Both the position numbers and the translations under genes were made by a program. This document shows positions 1-7,281 of a stretch of DNA of 64,000 nucleotides, in pieces (position 1 is the first letter of the stretch; every line of letters starts with the position of its first letter). The notes under the pieces were generated by a model, which had not been told where the DNA came from, did no database searches, and saw only the letters and a program-made list of their open reading frames with translations. The stretch is from NCBI GenBank assembly GCA_045110575.1, contig JBGCGF010000008.1, positions 1 to 64,000 on the forward strand, in the 5' to 3' direction. The DNA comes from CALDTK01 sp045110575. GTDB taxonomy: Bacteria; Bacteroidota; Bacteroidia; Chitinophagales; Saprospiraceae.

Positions 1-119
1 ATGGTATGATGTGCCAAAGATCCACTAGAAGTGATAAAAGGACAAGAATATACCGTCCACATTAGCCACAAGTCATTAAGGAAATCTGTTGACAACCGTG
101 CGTTCAGTTAAAACGGGAA

Positions 120-296
120 CTAAACCACCTGAATAGTTACAAGGAATGCGTTCATGTCGAGCGCTGGAGCTTTGTCGTTTAGTGCTGAAAGCTCAGCGTG
201 CTCAACAACAACGTCCTGCCATACTTTTTCGTGAGTAACGGCGAACGAACTGGCTGAGAACAAGGCCAGTGCGAAAAATGTAAGGAGTAATCTCAT
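120..296 (-). CDS. small secreted protein, 58 aa, unknown
   Basis: Reading the minus strand from an ATG at 296 gives 58 codons and a TAG at 120. The first 19 residues are a clear Sec signal peptide: MR, then a Leu/Phe/Ala-rich core, ending in SASSFA with likely cleavage before VTHEK. The mature peptide is only about 39 residues, acidic and soluble-looking, with no cysteine. I recognise no family. It lies about 125 bp downstream of the DUF1761 gene on the same strand, so it may share its transcript. Bases 1-119 hold nothing I can support as a gene. The signal peptide is the main reason to believe this short ORF; it could also be the remnant of a longer gene. Confidence 0.55.
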   Translation of the reverse strand: MRLLLTFFALALFSASSFAVTHEKVWQDVVVEHAELSALNDKAPALDMNAFLVTIQVV

Positions 297-423
297 GTTT
301 GAGTTTTTTGGTTAGTACTGCTAAAGTACGAGAACATTCATATTTCCAAAAGAGTAGAAGAGGCTTTTTTCTCTTCTACAAGAACCAATTTGTAAACGGT
401 ACTAGAGCAGAAACAATCAGTGA

Positions 424-930
424 CTACGACCGCATGGCAAACTGGCAAAGAACGCCGCCCATAAGGCCTAGAGTAATCATCCAATACACAAGGTGTATAA
501 CAATGTACTTCCATCCACGACGCTCGAATAATGCGTTTATTCCAATCAGCGGAAGCGCAATTCCTAACCCACCGATAAGACCACCGTGTAATACGCCGTG
601 GCCGAAAGTCCGGTGTCTGTCTCCGTGAAGCTCCATGAAGCTATCGATGTAATTCTGAATGTCTGATCCAGGAACACCAAAGCCCTCGATCATGGCCAAT
701 GTTGATTCAAAGCCAGTTTGGTGAACGGACATCTGGTATACTGGAAGCGTAAGAAGCAGTGCGAAGACATAACTAAGGCCTAAGATCAATGCCATGTTGC
801 CTCCTTCAAGACTCTCCTTGGTGAAGCCGTTTGTCTTCATCCAGGCATTACCCGCAACTGGAGGAGAATAGTAAAGTGCACCAACAATCATGGGGATGAG
901 TGCTGCGAGAAAGAACGGTAAAATTCCCAT
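424..930 (-). CDS. DUF1761-type integral membrane protein
   Basis: A 168-residue membrane protein with four probable helices. It opens with GILPFFLAALIPMIVGALYY, followed by the W-M-K-T-N-G/F-T-K-E segment typical of DUF1761 proteins, then helices near residues 50-70, 115-135 and 145-165. The open frame extends upstream to 1050, but that extra part is Cys/Thr-rich and unlike a membrane protein N-terminus, so the ATG at 930 is preferred. Function is unknown in the family. It is a stand-alone minus-strand gene between icmF and a small secreted protein. The family call rests on recalled motif similarity only. Confidence 0.75.
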   Translation of the reverse strand: MGILPFFLAALIPMIVGALYYSPPVAGNAWMKTNGFTKESLEGGNMALILGLSYVFALLLTLPVYQMSVHQTGFESTLAMIEGFGVPGSDIQNYIDSFMELHGDRHRTFGHGVLHGGLIGGLGIALPLIGINALFERRGWKYIVIHLVYWMITLGLMGGVLCQFAMRS

Positions 931-1105
931 TGTAAAATCTTGGTTGGTTTGAAATGTATCTCCCTCAGTGTGAACACATTGTTGGGGATCACGACAAGCT
1001 ACACAAAATCGTGTAAATGACATTTTAGTTACAAAACAAGAGCAGGTCATCCTCGCCGAAACGAAAATGACCTGCTTAAAAAGATGTCATGAAAAAAGTG
1101 CCTGC

Positions 1106-4100
1106 TTACATGTTTCTGCGGTACTCTCCACCCACTTCGTACAGCGCGCCAGTCAATTGACCTAGTGAGCAGTACTTCGCAGCTTCAAGTAGCACATCAA
1201 ACGTATTGTCTCCTGCAAGAGCGACCTCTTGTAAGTGCTTCAAAGCAGCTGGGGCACGATCAGCAAAGGCAGCATGCAAGCCTTCTAAGCGAGTGATCTG
1301 CGAAAGCTTCTCATCTTGATCCGCACGAATAACCTCACTTGGGATGATCGTCGGAGATCCGTCTTTGCCCTTGTACGTATTGACGCCAATCACTGGCATT
1401 TCGCCGGTGTGCTTGAGCATCTCGTAGTGCATCGACTCTTCTTGAATCTTGCCGCGTTGATACATCGACTCCATGGCTCCGAGTACACCACCACGTTCGG
1501 TGAGGCGATCAAATTCCATGAGCACAGCGTCCTCTACTAGGTCGGTCAATTCTTCGATGATGAACGATCCTTGTAGCGGGTTCTCATTCTTCGCAAGTCC
1601 CAACTCGTGGTTGATGATCAACTGAATCGCTACTGCACGACGAACGCTGTCCTCCGTAGGAGTCGTAATCGCCTCGTCATAAGCATTCGTGTGTAGTGAG
1701 TTACAGTTGTCGTAGATCGCGTAAAGAGCCTGCAGCGTTGTGCGGATATCATTAAAGCTGATCTCCTGTGCGTGTAAGCTGCGTCCAGAGGTCTGAATAT
1801 GGTACTTGAGCTTTTGGCTACGGTCATTTGCACCGTACTTCTCACGCATAGCTTTTGCCCAAACACGTCTTGCAACGCGACCGATCACCGCATACTCAGG
1901 ATCTACTCCGTTGGAGAAGAAGAAGCTCAAGTTTGGAGCAAACTTGTTGATGTCCATCCCGCGGCTCAAGTAGTACTCTACGTAAGTGAAGCCATTGGCA
2001 AGCGTAAACGCAAGCTGTGTAATCGGGTTTGCTCCTGCCTCAGCAATGTGGTATCCGGAGATACTTACCGAGTAGAAGTTGCGGATGCCTTCACGTATGA
2101 ACGCCTCTTGCATGTCGCCCATGAGGCGAAGAGAAAACTCAGTTGAGAAAATGCAGGTATTCTGCGCCTGATCTTCTTTAAGGATGTCTGCTTGTACCGT
2201 TCCTCTAACACTGGTAAGGGCTTTGAGTCGGCATGCAGCATACGCATCAGCAGGTATCACTTGATCACCAGTCAAACCGAGAAGCATAAGTCCTAGGCCG
2301 TTGTTTCCTGGCGGGATCTCACCACGGTAGGTTGGACGGTCGAGTCCTTTTGCGTCATAGATTTTGACGTAAGCTTCTTCTACAAGATGCTCTAGCTTAT
2401 GTTCTGTGATGTACATCTCGCATTGCTGGTCGATTGCTGCGTTCATGTAAAACGCCGTAACCGCAGCTGCAGGACCATTGATGGTCATACTTACCGATGT
2501 TGTAGGCTTACTCAAGTCAAAACCTGAGTACAGGCGCTTGGCATCATCGAGCGAGCAGATGCTCACACCAGAGTTGCCGACCTTTCCAAAGATGTCAGGA
2601 CGATGATCAGGGTCTTCTCCGTAGAGCGTCACTGAGTCAAACGCGGTTGAAAGTCGAGCTGCAGGCATGCCGTTGCTCAGGTAGTGAAAACGTTTGTTGG
2701 TACGCTCCGGCCCACCTTCTCCTGCAAACATGCGAGTTGGATCTTCTCCTTGTCGTTTGAAAGGGAATACACCCGCTGTGTATGGAAACTCTCCAGGTAC
2801 ATTCTCTTGACGCAACCAACGGAGGCGATCGCCCCAATCGTTGTATTTCGGTAGAGAAACGCGTTGGATTTTGCTGCCAGAAAGACTCTTGGTCGAAGTC
2901 GGAACCTTAATCGCTTTGTCGCGGACGTGGTACACGTACTCGTCGGCGGTGTAGCGAGCAACGAGGGCATCCCAGCCGTCGAGTTCATCTGCAGCATCGG
3001 CTGGCAACTGGCGGCGTAGGGTAGCGGCCAGCTCAATCACCTCATTGTTTTCGATGAGTCGCGCGGTGCCTTCGACATGTTGGACTTTACGGGCGAGTTC
3101 AGCTTGCGCCAAAACCTTTGCATCGTAAGCGCGATTGGCTTCTGAAATTTCAGAAAGGTAGCGTTGGCGTGCGCCAGGAATAATAGCTGAAGGAGCTCCG
3201 GCTGTTGCGGTGGCTGCTTCAGTTGATTGTTTTGCTAGGATATTCGAAGAACTTGAAGAAAGCTGAAGGTGGTCGTAACCACGCTCTGCAAGCTTAGCTT
3301 CTACGGCTGTCCAAAGTGTGTTGACTCCGGTGTCATTGAAGACAGAAGCCATCGTTCCATAGACGGGCATATCGTCTAGTGGATCATGCCAGCGGTCGTT
3401 GTTACGCTGATATTGCTTTCGTACGTCACGAAGTGCATCAAGCGAACCTCGCTTATCGAACTTGTTGAGCGCGATCAGATCGGCAAAATCGAGCATGTCG
3501 ATTTTCTCGAGCTGCGTAGCCGCTCCATACTCAGGTGTCATCACGTAGAGTGTGACATCAGAGTGATCGACGATTTCTGTATCACTTTGACCGATACCAC
3601 TCGTCTCTAAGATGATAAGGTCGAAGCCTTCTACTTTAAGAAGGTCGACTGCTGTTTGGACATACTTACTGAGCGCCAAGTTGCTTTGACGCGTAGCGAG
3701 CGAACGCATGTATACCCGTGGTGAACGCAAAGCATTCATGCGGATACGATCTCCAAGTAGTGCGCCACCTGTTTTACGCTTACTCGGATCTACAGAAACA
3801 ACACCAATGCGCTCTGTAGTCGTGGCGAGTAAGAAGCGACGTATGAGTTCGTCGACAAGAGAAGACTTTCCTGATCCACCAGTTCCTGTGATACCTAAGA
3901 CAGGGGTTTTGGCGGAAGCTGCCTGCTTGGAGACATCACTAATGAGGTCGGTATACCGACCAGCGTTGTTCTCGACGAGCGTAATCTTACGAGCAAGCTT
4001 TACCACCTCGTCCTGTGTGGTGTCTGGAAGTGCACCAAGCTCAAAATCACAACGCATGAGTACGTCGTTGATCATGCCTTGCAAGCCCATTTCACGTCCA

Positions 4101-4525
4101 TCGTCTGGCGCGTAGATGCGGTTCACACCGTAGGCTTGAAGCTCTTCAATCTCTGTAGGGAGGATGGTTCCGCCACCGCCACCGACAATCTGAATGTGTG
4201 AAGCGCCAGATTTGTCGAGGAGATCGCGCATGTACTTGAAGTACTCTACGTGTCCGCCTTGGTAGCTGGTTATGGCGATGCCTTGGACATCTTCCTGAAG
4301 TGCGCAACGCACGACTTCATCAACCGAACGGTTGTGGCCTAGGTGAATGATTTCTGCACCTGAACGCTGCAGAATGCGGCGCATGATGTTGATGGCTGCG
4401 TCGTGCCCGTCAAAGAGGGCTGCGCTGGTAACGATCCTCACGTGGTTGTGCGGACGGTAGATACCGTTTTCGTCAACTTTTCCTGGGGCGGTAGCGCTCA
4501 ATGGTGCTGCTGTGGTGCTTGACAT
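1106..4525 (-). CDS. icmF: fused isobutyryl-CoA mutase (IcmF)
   Basis: A 1139-residue three-part enzyme. Residues 27-160 form a cobalamin-binding domain with DGHDAA (39-44) and the GGGGGT loop. Residues 205-420 form a MeaB-like GTPase chaperone with P-loop GITGTGGSGKSS (211-222) and base-recognition motif NKFD. The rest is the B12-dependent acyl-CoA mutase barrel. This domain order and length match IcmF, which interconverts isobutyryl-CoA and n-butyryl-CoA using adenosylcobalamin; related fused mutases act on pivalyl- or isovaleryl-type substrates, and substrate choice cannot be read here. It is a single-gene unit with about 170 bp of upstream DNA carrying a 16-bp palindrome. A near copy of the repeated 14-mer (GTTTTGGCGGAAGC) sits at 3906-3919 and another at 3102-3115. 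Confidence 0.93.
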   Translation of the reverse strand: MSSTTAAPLSATAPGKVDENGIYRPHNHVRIVTSAALFDGHDAAINIMRRILQRSGAEIIHLGHNRSVDEVVRCALQEDVQGIAITSYQGGHVEYFKYMRDLLDKSGASHIQIVGGGGGTILPTEIEELQAYGVNRIYAPDDGREMGLQGMINDVLMRCDFELGALPDTTQDEVVKLARKITLVENNAGRYTDLISDVSKQAASAKTPVLGITGTGGSGKSSLVDELIRRFLLATTTERIGVVSVDPSKRKTGGALLGDRIRMNALRSPRVYMRSLATRQSNLALSKYVQTAVDLLKVEGFDLIILETSGIGQSDTEIVDHSDVTLYVMTPEYGAATQLEKIDMLDFADLIALNKFDKRGSLDALRDVRKQYQRNNDRWHDPLDDMPVYGTMASVFNDTGVNTLWTAVEAKLAERGYDHLQLSSSSSNILAKQSTEAATATAGAPSAIIPGARQRYLSEISEANRAYDAKVLAQAELARKVQHVEGTARLIENNEVIELAATLRRQLPADAADELDGWDALVARYTADEYVYHVRDKAIKVPTSTKSLSGSKIQRVSLPKYNDWGDRLRWLRQENVPGEFPYTAGVFPFKRQGEDPTRMFAGEGGPERTNKRFHYLSNGMPAARLSTAFDSVTLYGEDPDHRPDIFGKVGNSGVSICSLDDAKRLYSGFDLSKPTTSVSMTINGPAAAVTAFYMNAAIDQQCEMYITEHKLEHLVEEAYVKIYDAKGLDRPTYRGEIPPGNNGLGLMLLGLTGDQVIPADAYAACRLKALTSVRGTVQADILKEDQAQNTCIFSTEFSLRLMGDMQEAFIREGIRNFYSVSISGYHIAEAGANPITQLAFTLANGFTYVEYYLSRGMDINKFAPNLSFFFSNGVDPEYAVIGRVARRVWAKAMREKYGANDRSQKLKYHIQTSGRSLHAQEISFNDIRTTLQALYAIYDNCNSLHTNAYDEAITTPTEDSVRRAVAIQLIINHELGLAKNENPLQGSFIIEELTDLVEDAVLMEFDRLTERGGVLGAMESMYQRGKIQEESMHYEMLKHTGEMPVIGVNTYKGKDGSPTIIPSEVIRADQDEKLSQITRLEGLHAAFADRAPAALKHLQEVALAGDNTFDVLLEAAKYCSLGQLTGALYEVGGEYRRNM

Positions 4526-4590
4526 TCGAAGAATTGGTTTCGTTCGATTGGTTAGATCGAAGGGTTAGGTGCTGGCAAGATAAGCAGACT

Positions 4591-4606
4591 ACGAACAGCT
4601 GTTCGT
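4591..4606. promoter_or_regulatory. 16-bp perfect palindrome, candidate operator of icmF
   Basis: ACGAACAGCTGTTCGT is its own reverse complement and lies 66 bp upstream of the icmF start codon, between icmF and the divergent GYF/CD225 gene. Dyads of this size are typical of TetR-like or other dimeric repressor sites, and acyl-CoA genes are often controlled that way. No regulator gene is adjacent. A second dyad, TCGATT-5-AATCGA, lies at 4646-4662. The role is inferred. Confidence 0.4.
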
Positions 4607-4767
4607 CTTTTGCCAAAGTTCCTTATTCTTCGGGGTGAGGATATCTCGATTCTGAAAATCGATCGATACTTGTTATCATTGGGAGCACAAATCACTTCTT
4701 GCTGGTAATGAATACGTTGCGTCAACCTGGCGCATACGTTCCATCAGCTAGCCTTACTTCAATTCGT

Positions 4768-5826
4768 ATGAACCAATACTACTACGCAGTCGGCGACGAC
4801 AAAAAAGGACCTGTATCACTTGACGAGCTTAAGGCTGCAGGGATTACTCCAGACACCCTTGTTTGGTATGAGGGCATGGATAACTGGGTTCCTGCAAGCA
4901 CGCTTCCTGAGTTTTCAGGTTTGCTTGGAGGTATTGCAGCTGCAGGTTCGACTGTGGCAGGCGCTGCAGGTGACGCCCTCGGCGGAGCCGCTGATGCTGC
5001 AGGCGATATGATTGGCGATGTTAAAGACGCGGCTGGCGACATGGCCAGCAAAGCTGGTGACATGCTTACTGGCGCTGCTGGTGATGCAGGCGACATGGCT
5101 TCTGATGCTGTTTCAGCTTTAGGAGATGCAGTAGGTAGTGTTGGAGATATGCTAGGCGGAGCCGCAGGAGATGCTGTAGGCAAGGCTGGAGATATGCTAA
5201 CGGGCGCTGCTGATAAAGCTGGTGATCTAGCTTCTGGCGCTTTGGGATCAGCTGGTGACATGTTAGGTGGAGCTGCTGGCAAAGCCGGCGATCTAGCTTC
5301 TGATGCGGCAAGCGCCGCAGGAGATGCTGCAGGAAAGGCCGGTGACCTCATTGGCGGAGCTGCGGGTAAAGCTGGCGATGCGCTCGGTAGTGCTGCTGGC
5401 TCTGCAGGAAACATGGCAGCAGGAGCTGGTGCGGCTGCAGCTGGCGCAATGGCCGGTGCTGCGGGAGCAGCCTCTGGTGCGTTTGGAAAAGCGAGCGGTG
5501 CTTTTAGCAATGCTGCGAATAGTGCAGGCTCTGTTGTGTCTACAGGATTCAAAGGAGATAATGCACAAATTGGTGCTCCTCCGAAAACATGGTTGTTAGA
5601 GTCTATTCTAGTGACTGTACTCTGCTGCTTACCCTTTGGTATCGTTGGAATAATTAGCGCATCCAAAGTGGAAAGTCGCTTCTATGCAGGCGATGTTGCC
5701 GAAGCTGAAAGGCTTTCAAAAGAGGCTGGGAAGTGGACCAAAATTGGAGTCGGAGCTGGTATTGCATTCTTCGTCTTACTCTTCCTCTTTTATGGCGCGA
5801 TCATTATCGCTGCGTTAAATAGCTAG
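4768..5826 (+). CDS. GYF_2 domain / Ala-Gly repeat / CD225 membrane protein
   Basis: A 352-residue three-part protein. Residues 1-50 resemble the GYF_2 (DUF4339) domain: YYYAVGDDKKGPVSLDEL, then LVWYEGMDNWVPA. Residues 55-265 are a low-complexity run of AGDM/AGKAGDL/GGAAGDA units, about 11 residues each, giving a long amphipathic Ala/Gly/Asp helix-like linker. The C-terminal 85 residues match CD225/dispanin proteins: a helix with LCCLPFGIVGIISASKVE, an S/A-rich loop, and a second helix. Such proteins sit in the inner membrane; the GYF_2 domain is a presumed protein-binding module. The ATG at 4768 was chosen because the domain begins there. A strong hairpin follows the stop. The long opposite-strand ORF here is a shadow of the repeat. 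Confidence 0.8.
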   Translation: MNQYYYAVGDDKKGPVSLDELKAAGITPDTLVWYEGMDNWVPASTLPEFSGLLGGIAAAGSTVAGAAGDALGGAADAAGDMIGDVKDAAGDMASKAGDMLTGAAGDAGDMASDAVSALGDAVGSVGDMLGGAAGDAVGKAGDMLTGAADKAGDLASGALGSAGDMLGGAAGKAGDLASDAASAAGDAAGKAGDLIGGAAGKAGDALGSAAGSAGNMAAGAGAAAAGAMAGAAGAASGAFGKASGAFSNAANSAGSVVSTGFKGDNAQIGAPPKTWLLESILVTVLCCLPFGIVGIISASKVESRFYAGDVAEAERLSKEAGKWTKIGVGAGIAFFVLLFLFYGAIIIAALNS

Positions 5827-5834
5827 ACCTTTAA

Positions 5835-5865
5835 TCGTTGGACGTGCTTTGTGCACGTCCAACGA
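5835..5865 (+). terminator. hairpin downstream of the GYF/CD225 gene
   Basis: A perfect 13-bp stem (TCGTTGGACGTGC and its complement) with a 5-base loop starts 8 bases after the stop codon. There is no strong T-run, so it could act as a terminator or an mRNA 3'-end stabiliser. Confidence 0.6.
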
Positions 5866-6055
5866 CTAAGCTTCAGCCTATGCGTTTTATTCATGTAAGC
5901 ATAGATGCGCTTTGAGTGCGGACATGATACTTGACTTTCCTACGGGTAGGCGTTAGCTTGTGCGTACTTCGTTGGTGATGGGTCTACTACGCGAGATTCA
6001 AGCCTATTTTATCACTCGCAGAACTTGATTGTGTTCGTGCTTTACTTAAGTCAGT

Positions 6056-6361
6056 ATGGAAGGGAATGAACACTTGATTTTGGATAGCTCTGGTAACGTG
6101 CCGAAGAATTGGCAGACAGAATCCATAATTATGCTTGTGCTGACTGTGATTTCTTGCAGCTGCTTTGCGCTGCCTACGGCAATTATCGGCCTTGTCTTCG
6201 CGACAAAAGTAGAGCGACAGTATCACCAGGGTTTTCAGAGAGAAGCCAATTCATCTGCGAATACGGCTAAGATATTATTTATCGTTTCCGCCTGTTTGTT
6301 AGTGTTCTCATTTATCATTGGGATTGGCATGAACATTCTTGGAATGATCTTAGAGAATTAA
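6056..6361 (+). CDS. CD225/dispanin family small membrane protein
   Basis: A 101-residue protein with the CD225 layout: a short hydrophilic head ending in PKNWQTES, a first helix, the conserved loop GLVFATKVERQYHQG, a helix-linker FQREANSSANTAK, and a second helix. It is a simpler relative of the C-terminal domain encoded just upstream at 4768-5826. Its stop codon overlaps the ATG of the next gene by one base, so the two are almost certainly translationally coupled. The bacterial family has no established biochemical role; eukaryotic relatives act on membrane curvature and fusion. Confidence 0.8.
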   Translation: MEGNEHLILDSSGNVPKNWQTESIIMLVLTVISCSCFALPTAIIGLVFATKVERQYHQGFQREANSSANTAKILFIVSACLLVFSFIIGIGMNILGMILEN

Positions 6362-6735
6362 TGAAGATCGGTTTAGCCCTTCTCGGGACGATTTTAGTAA
6401 TTGCCGGAGCCTACATCTTTTATAATTTCAGTCCTTATGATTCGGGGGTGTTTCCGCGTTGTCCTGTGTTTGTTGCTACGGGCTATCAATGTACAGGGTG
6501 CGGTTCGCAACGAGCAATACATGACTTGTTGCACTTGCGGTTCGCTTCAGCTTTTGCCTCTAATCCCTTTGCTGTATTGGCAATTCCCTACCTGTTAATA
6601 GGCTACGTTGCTGAGTGGAGAGCACCCCGATCTGCTTGGTGGGCACGCTTTCGGAGAGGTGTATTTGGAACGAAAGCGATTTGGTTAATACTGGCGATTA
6701 TCGTTGTGTTTACGGTAGGGCGGAATGTGGTGTAA
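6361..6735 (+). CDS. DUF2752 membrane protein
   Basis: A 124-residue protein with a helix at 3-22, then the DUF2752 signature CPVFVATGYQCTGCGSQRA and the following HDLLHL-F-ASAFASNP, then two more helices. The Cys residues of the C-T-G-C-G-S-Q-R-A segment are the family hallmark; the role is unknown. DUF2752 genes often sit next to CD225 or TM2 genes in this phylum (recalled, not searched). Start and upstream stop overlap (TAATG), which argues for joint translation with the CD225 gene. Confidence 0.85.
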   Translation: MKIGLALLGTILVIAGAYIFYNFSPYDSGVFPRCPVFVATGYQCTGCGSQRAIHDLLHLRFASAFASNPFAVLAIPYLLIGYVAEWRAPRSAWWARFRRGVFGTKAIWLILAIIVVFTVGRNVV

Positions 6736-6744
6736 AATTTTATA

Positions 6745-7038
6745 ATGAGTAAAATCAAAGAACTATCAGATTGGATTGAGATCCAATGCGCTGCAGATGA
6801 AGATTGGAAGCATGATTCCAAGATTGAAATTAGAACTTTAGATAATCCTGGCTGGGCAATTAAGATCCTTCTACCCTACGAAAAGGAACTGCGATTAATT
6901 CCAATGCACATTGATAATGGAGATGAAGATTGGGCGTTTTCAAAAGTAGAAAACGGAGCCTATTTTGGATATGGTGATTTATCTAAGCTCGATAGTCTAA
7001 TAGATAATTTTCTCTCTTCAATTGAACTTTCGCTGTAG
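6745..7038 (+). CDS. Imm53-like immunity protein, orphan
   Basis: A 97-residue acidic soluble protein. Its first half reads W-I-E-I-Q-C, E-D-W-K-H, then IEIRTLDNPGWAIKILL, which matches the Imm53 pattern (W..QC..DWEHG...I.TLDNPGW...I.L) of polymorphic-toxin immunity proteins. It starts 9 bp after the DUF2752 gene on the same strand, so it is likely in the same transcript. No toxin or toxin-delivery gene is visible nearby, so it would be an orphan immunity gene against a neighbour's toxin, or a family member used for something else. Confidence 0.65.
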   Translation: MSKIKELSDWIEIQCAADEDWKHDSKIEIRTLDNPGWAIKILLPYEKELRLIPMHIDNGDEDWAFSKVENGAYFGYGDLSKLDSLIDNFLSSIELSL

Positions 7039-7106
7039 AGATTAAAATTTCAGATGCTTGTCTTTCTTCGAATACACTCCGATTAAAAAATCGTCTTTTA
7101 AAGCAC

Positions 7107-7142
7107 AAGACCACTAAAAACTCGGTGGTTTTCAGTGGTCTT
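7107..7142 (+). terminator. inverted repeat after the Imm53-like gene
   Basis: AAGACCACT at 7107-7115 pairs with AGTGGTCTT at 7134-7142 across an 18-base loop that itself contains a small CCAC/GTGG pairing. It lies between convergent genes and probably ends the CD225-DUF2752-Imm53 transcript. Confidence 0.45.
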
Positions 7143-7192
7143 ATGATTTATATGGAGCTAAGTAAAACTCGCAGCTCGGTCCATCCTGCTCG

Positions 7193-7255
7193 CGTCACGA
7201 ACATTCAAAATTCAAAATTGTCGGAGCGAAGCTTCGAACGTGAATTCAAAATTAG
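7193..7255 (-). repeat. intergenic AT-rich repeat element, copy A (after purF)
   Basis: Read on the minus strand, downstream of purF: CTAATTTTGAATTCACG, a short imperfect inverted region, then the core AATTTTGAATTTTGAAT (7203-7219) and GTTCGTGACG. The 28 bases at 7193-7220 are an exact reverse complement of 46884-46911, after amn. A related element follows uvrB at 26467-26605. In all three cases the element starts right after a gene whose stop codon is spanned or flanked by an inverted repeat. Confidence 0.7.
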
Positions 7256-7281
7256 TAAAGCCTAGCTCCGCTAGCCTTTAC
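7255..7281 (-). terminator. inverted repeat spanning the purF stop codon
   Basis: GTAAAGCCTAGC (7255-7266) and GCTAGCCTTTAC (7270-7281) form a 12-bp stem with one mismatch and a 3-base loop. The stop codon of the amidophosphoribosyltransferase gene lies inside the stem. The same arrangement is found at the ends of uvrB and amn. Confidence 0.5.

Noticed and set aside
299..628. Plus-strand 109-codon ORF
   Set aside because: Antisense to the DUF1761 gene, no signal peptide or motif.
4782..5666. 294-codon minus-strand ORF, Pro/Ala/Ser-rich
   Set aside because: It is the antisense shadow of the Ala/Gly/Asp repeat of the GYF_2-CD225 gene, which has recognisable domains at both ends.
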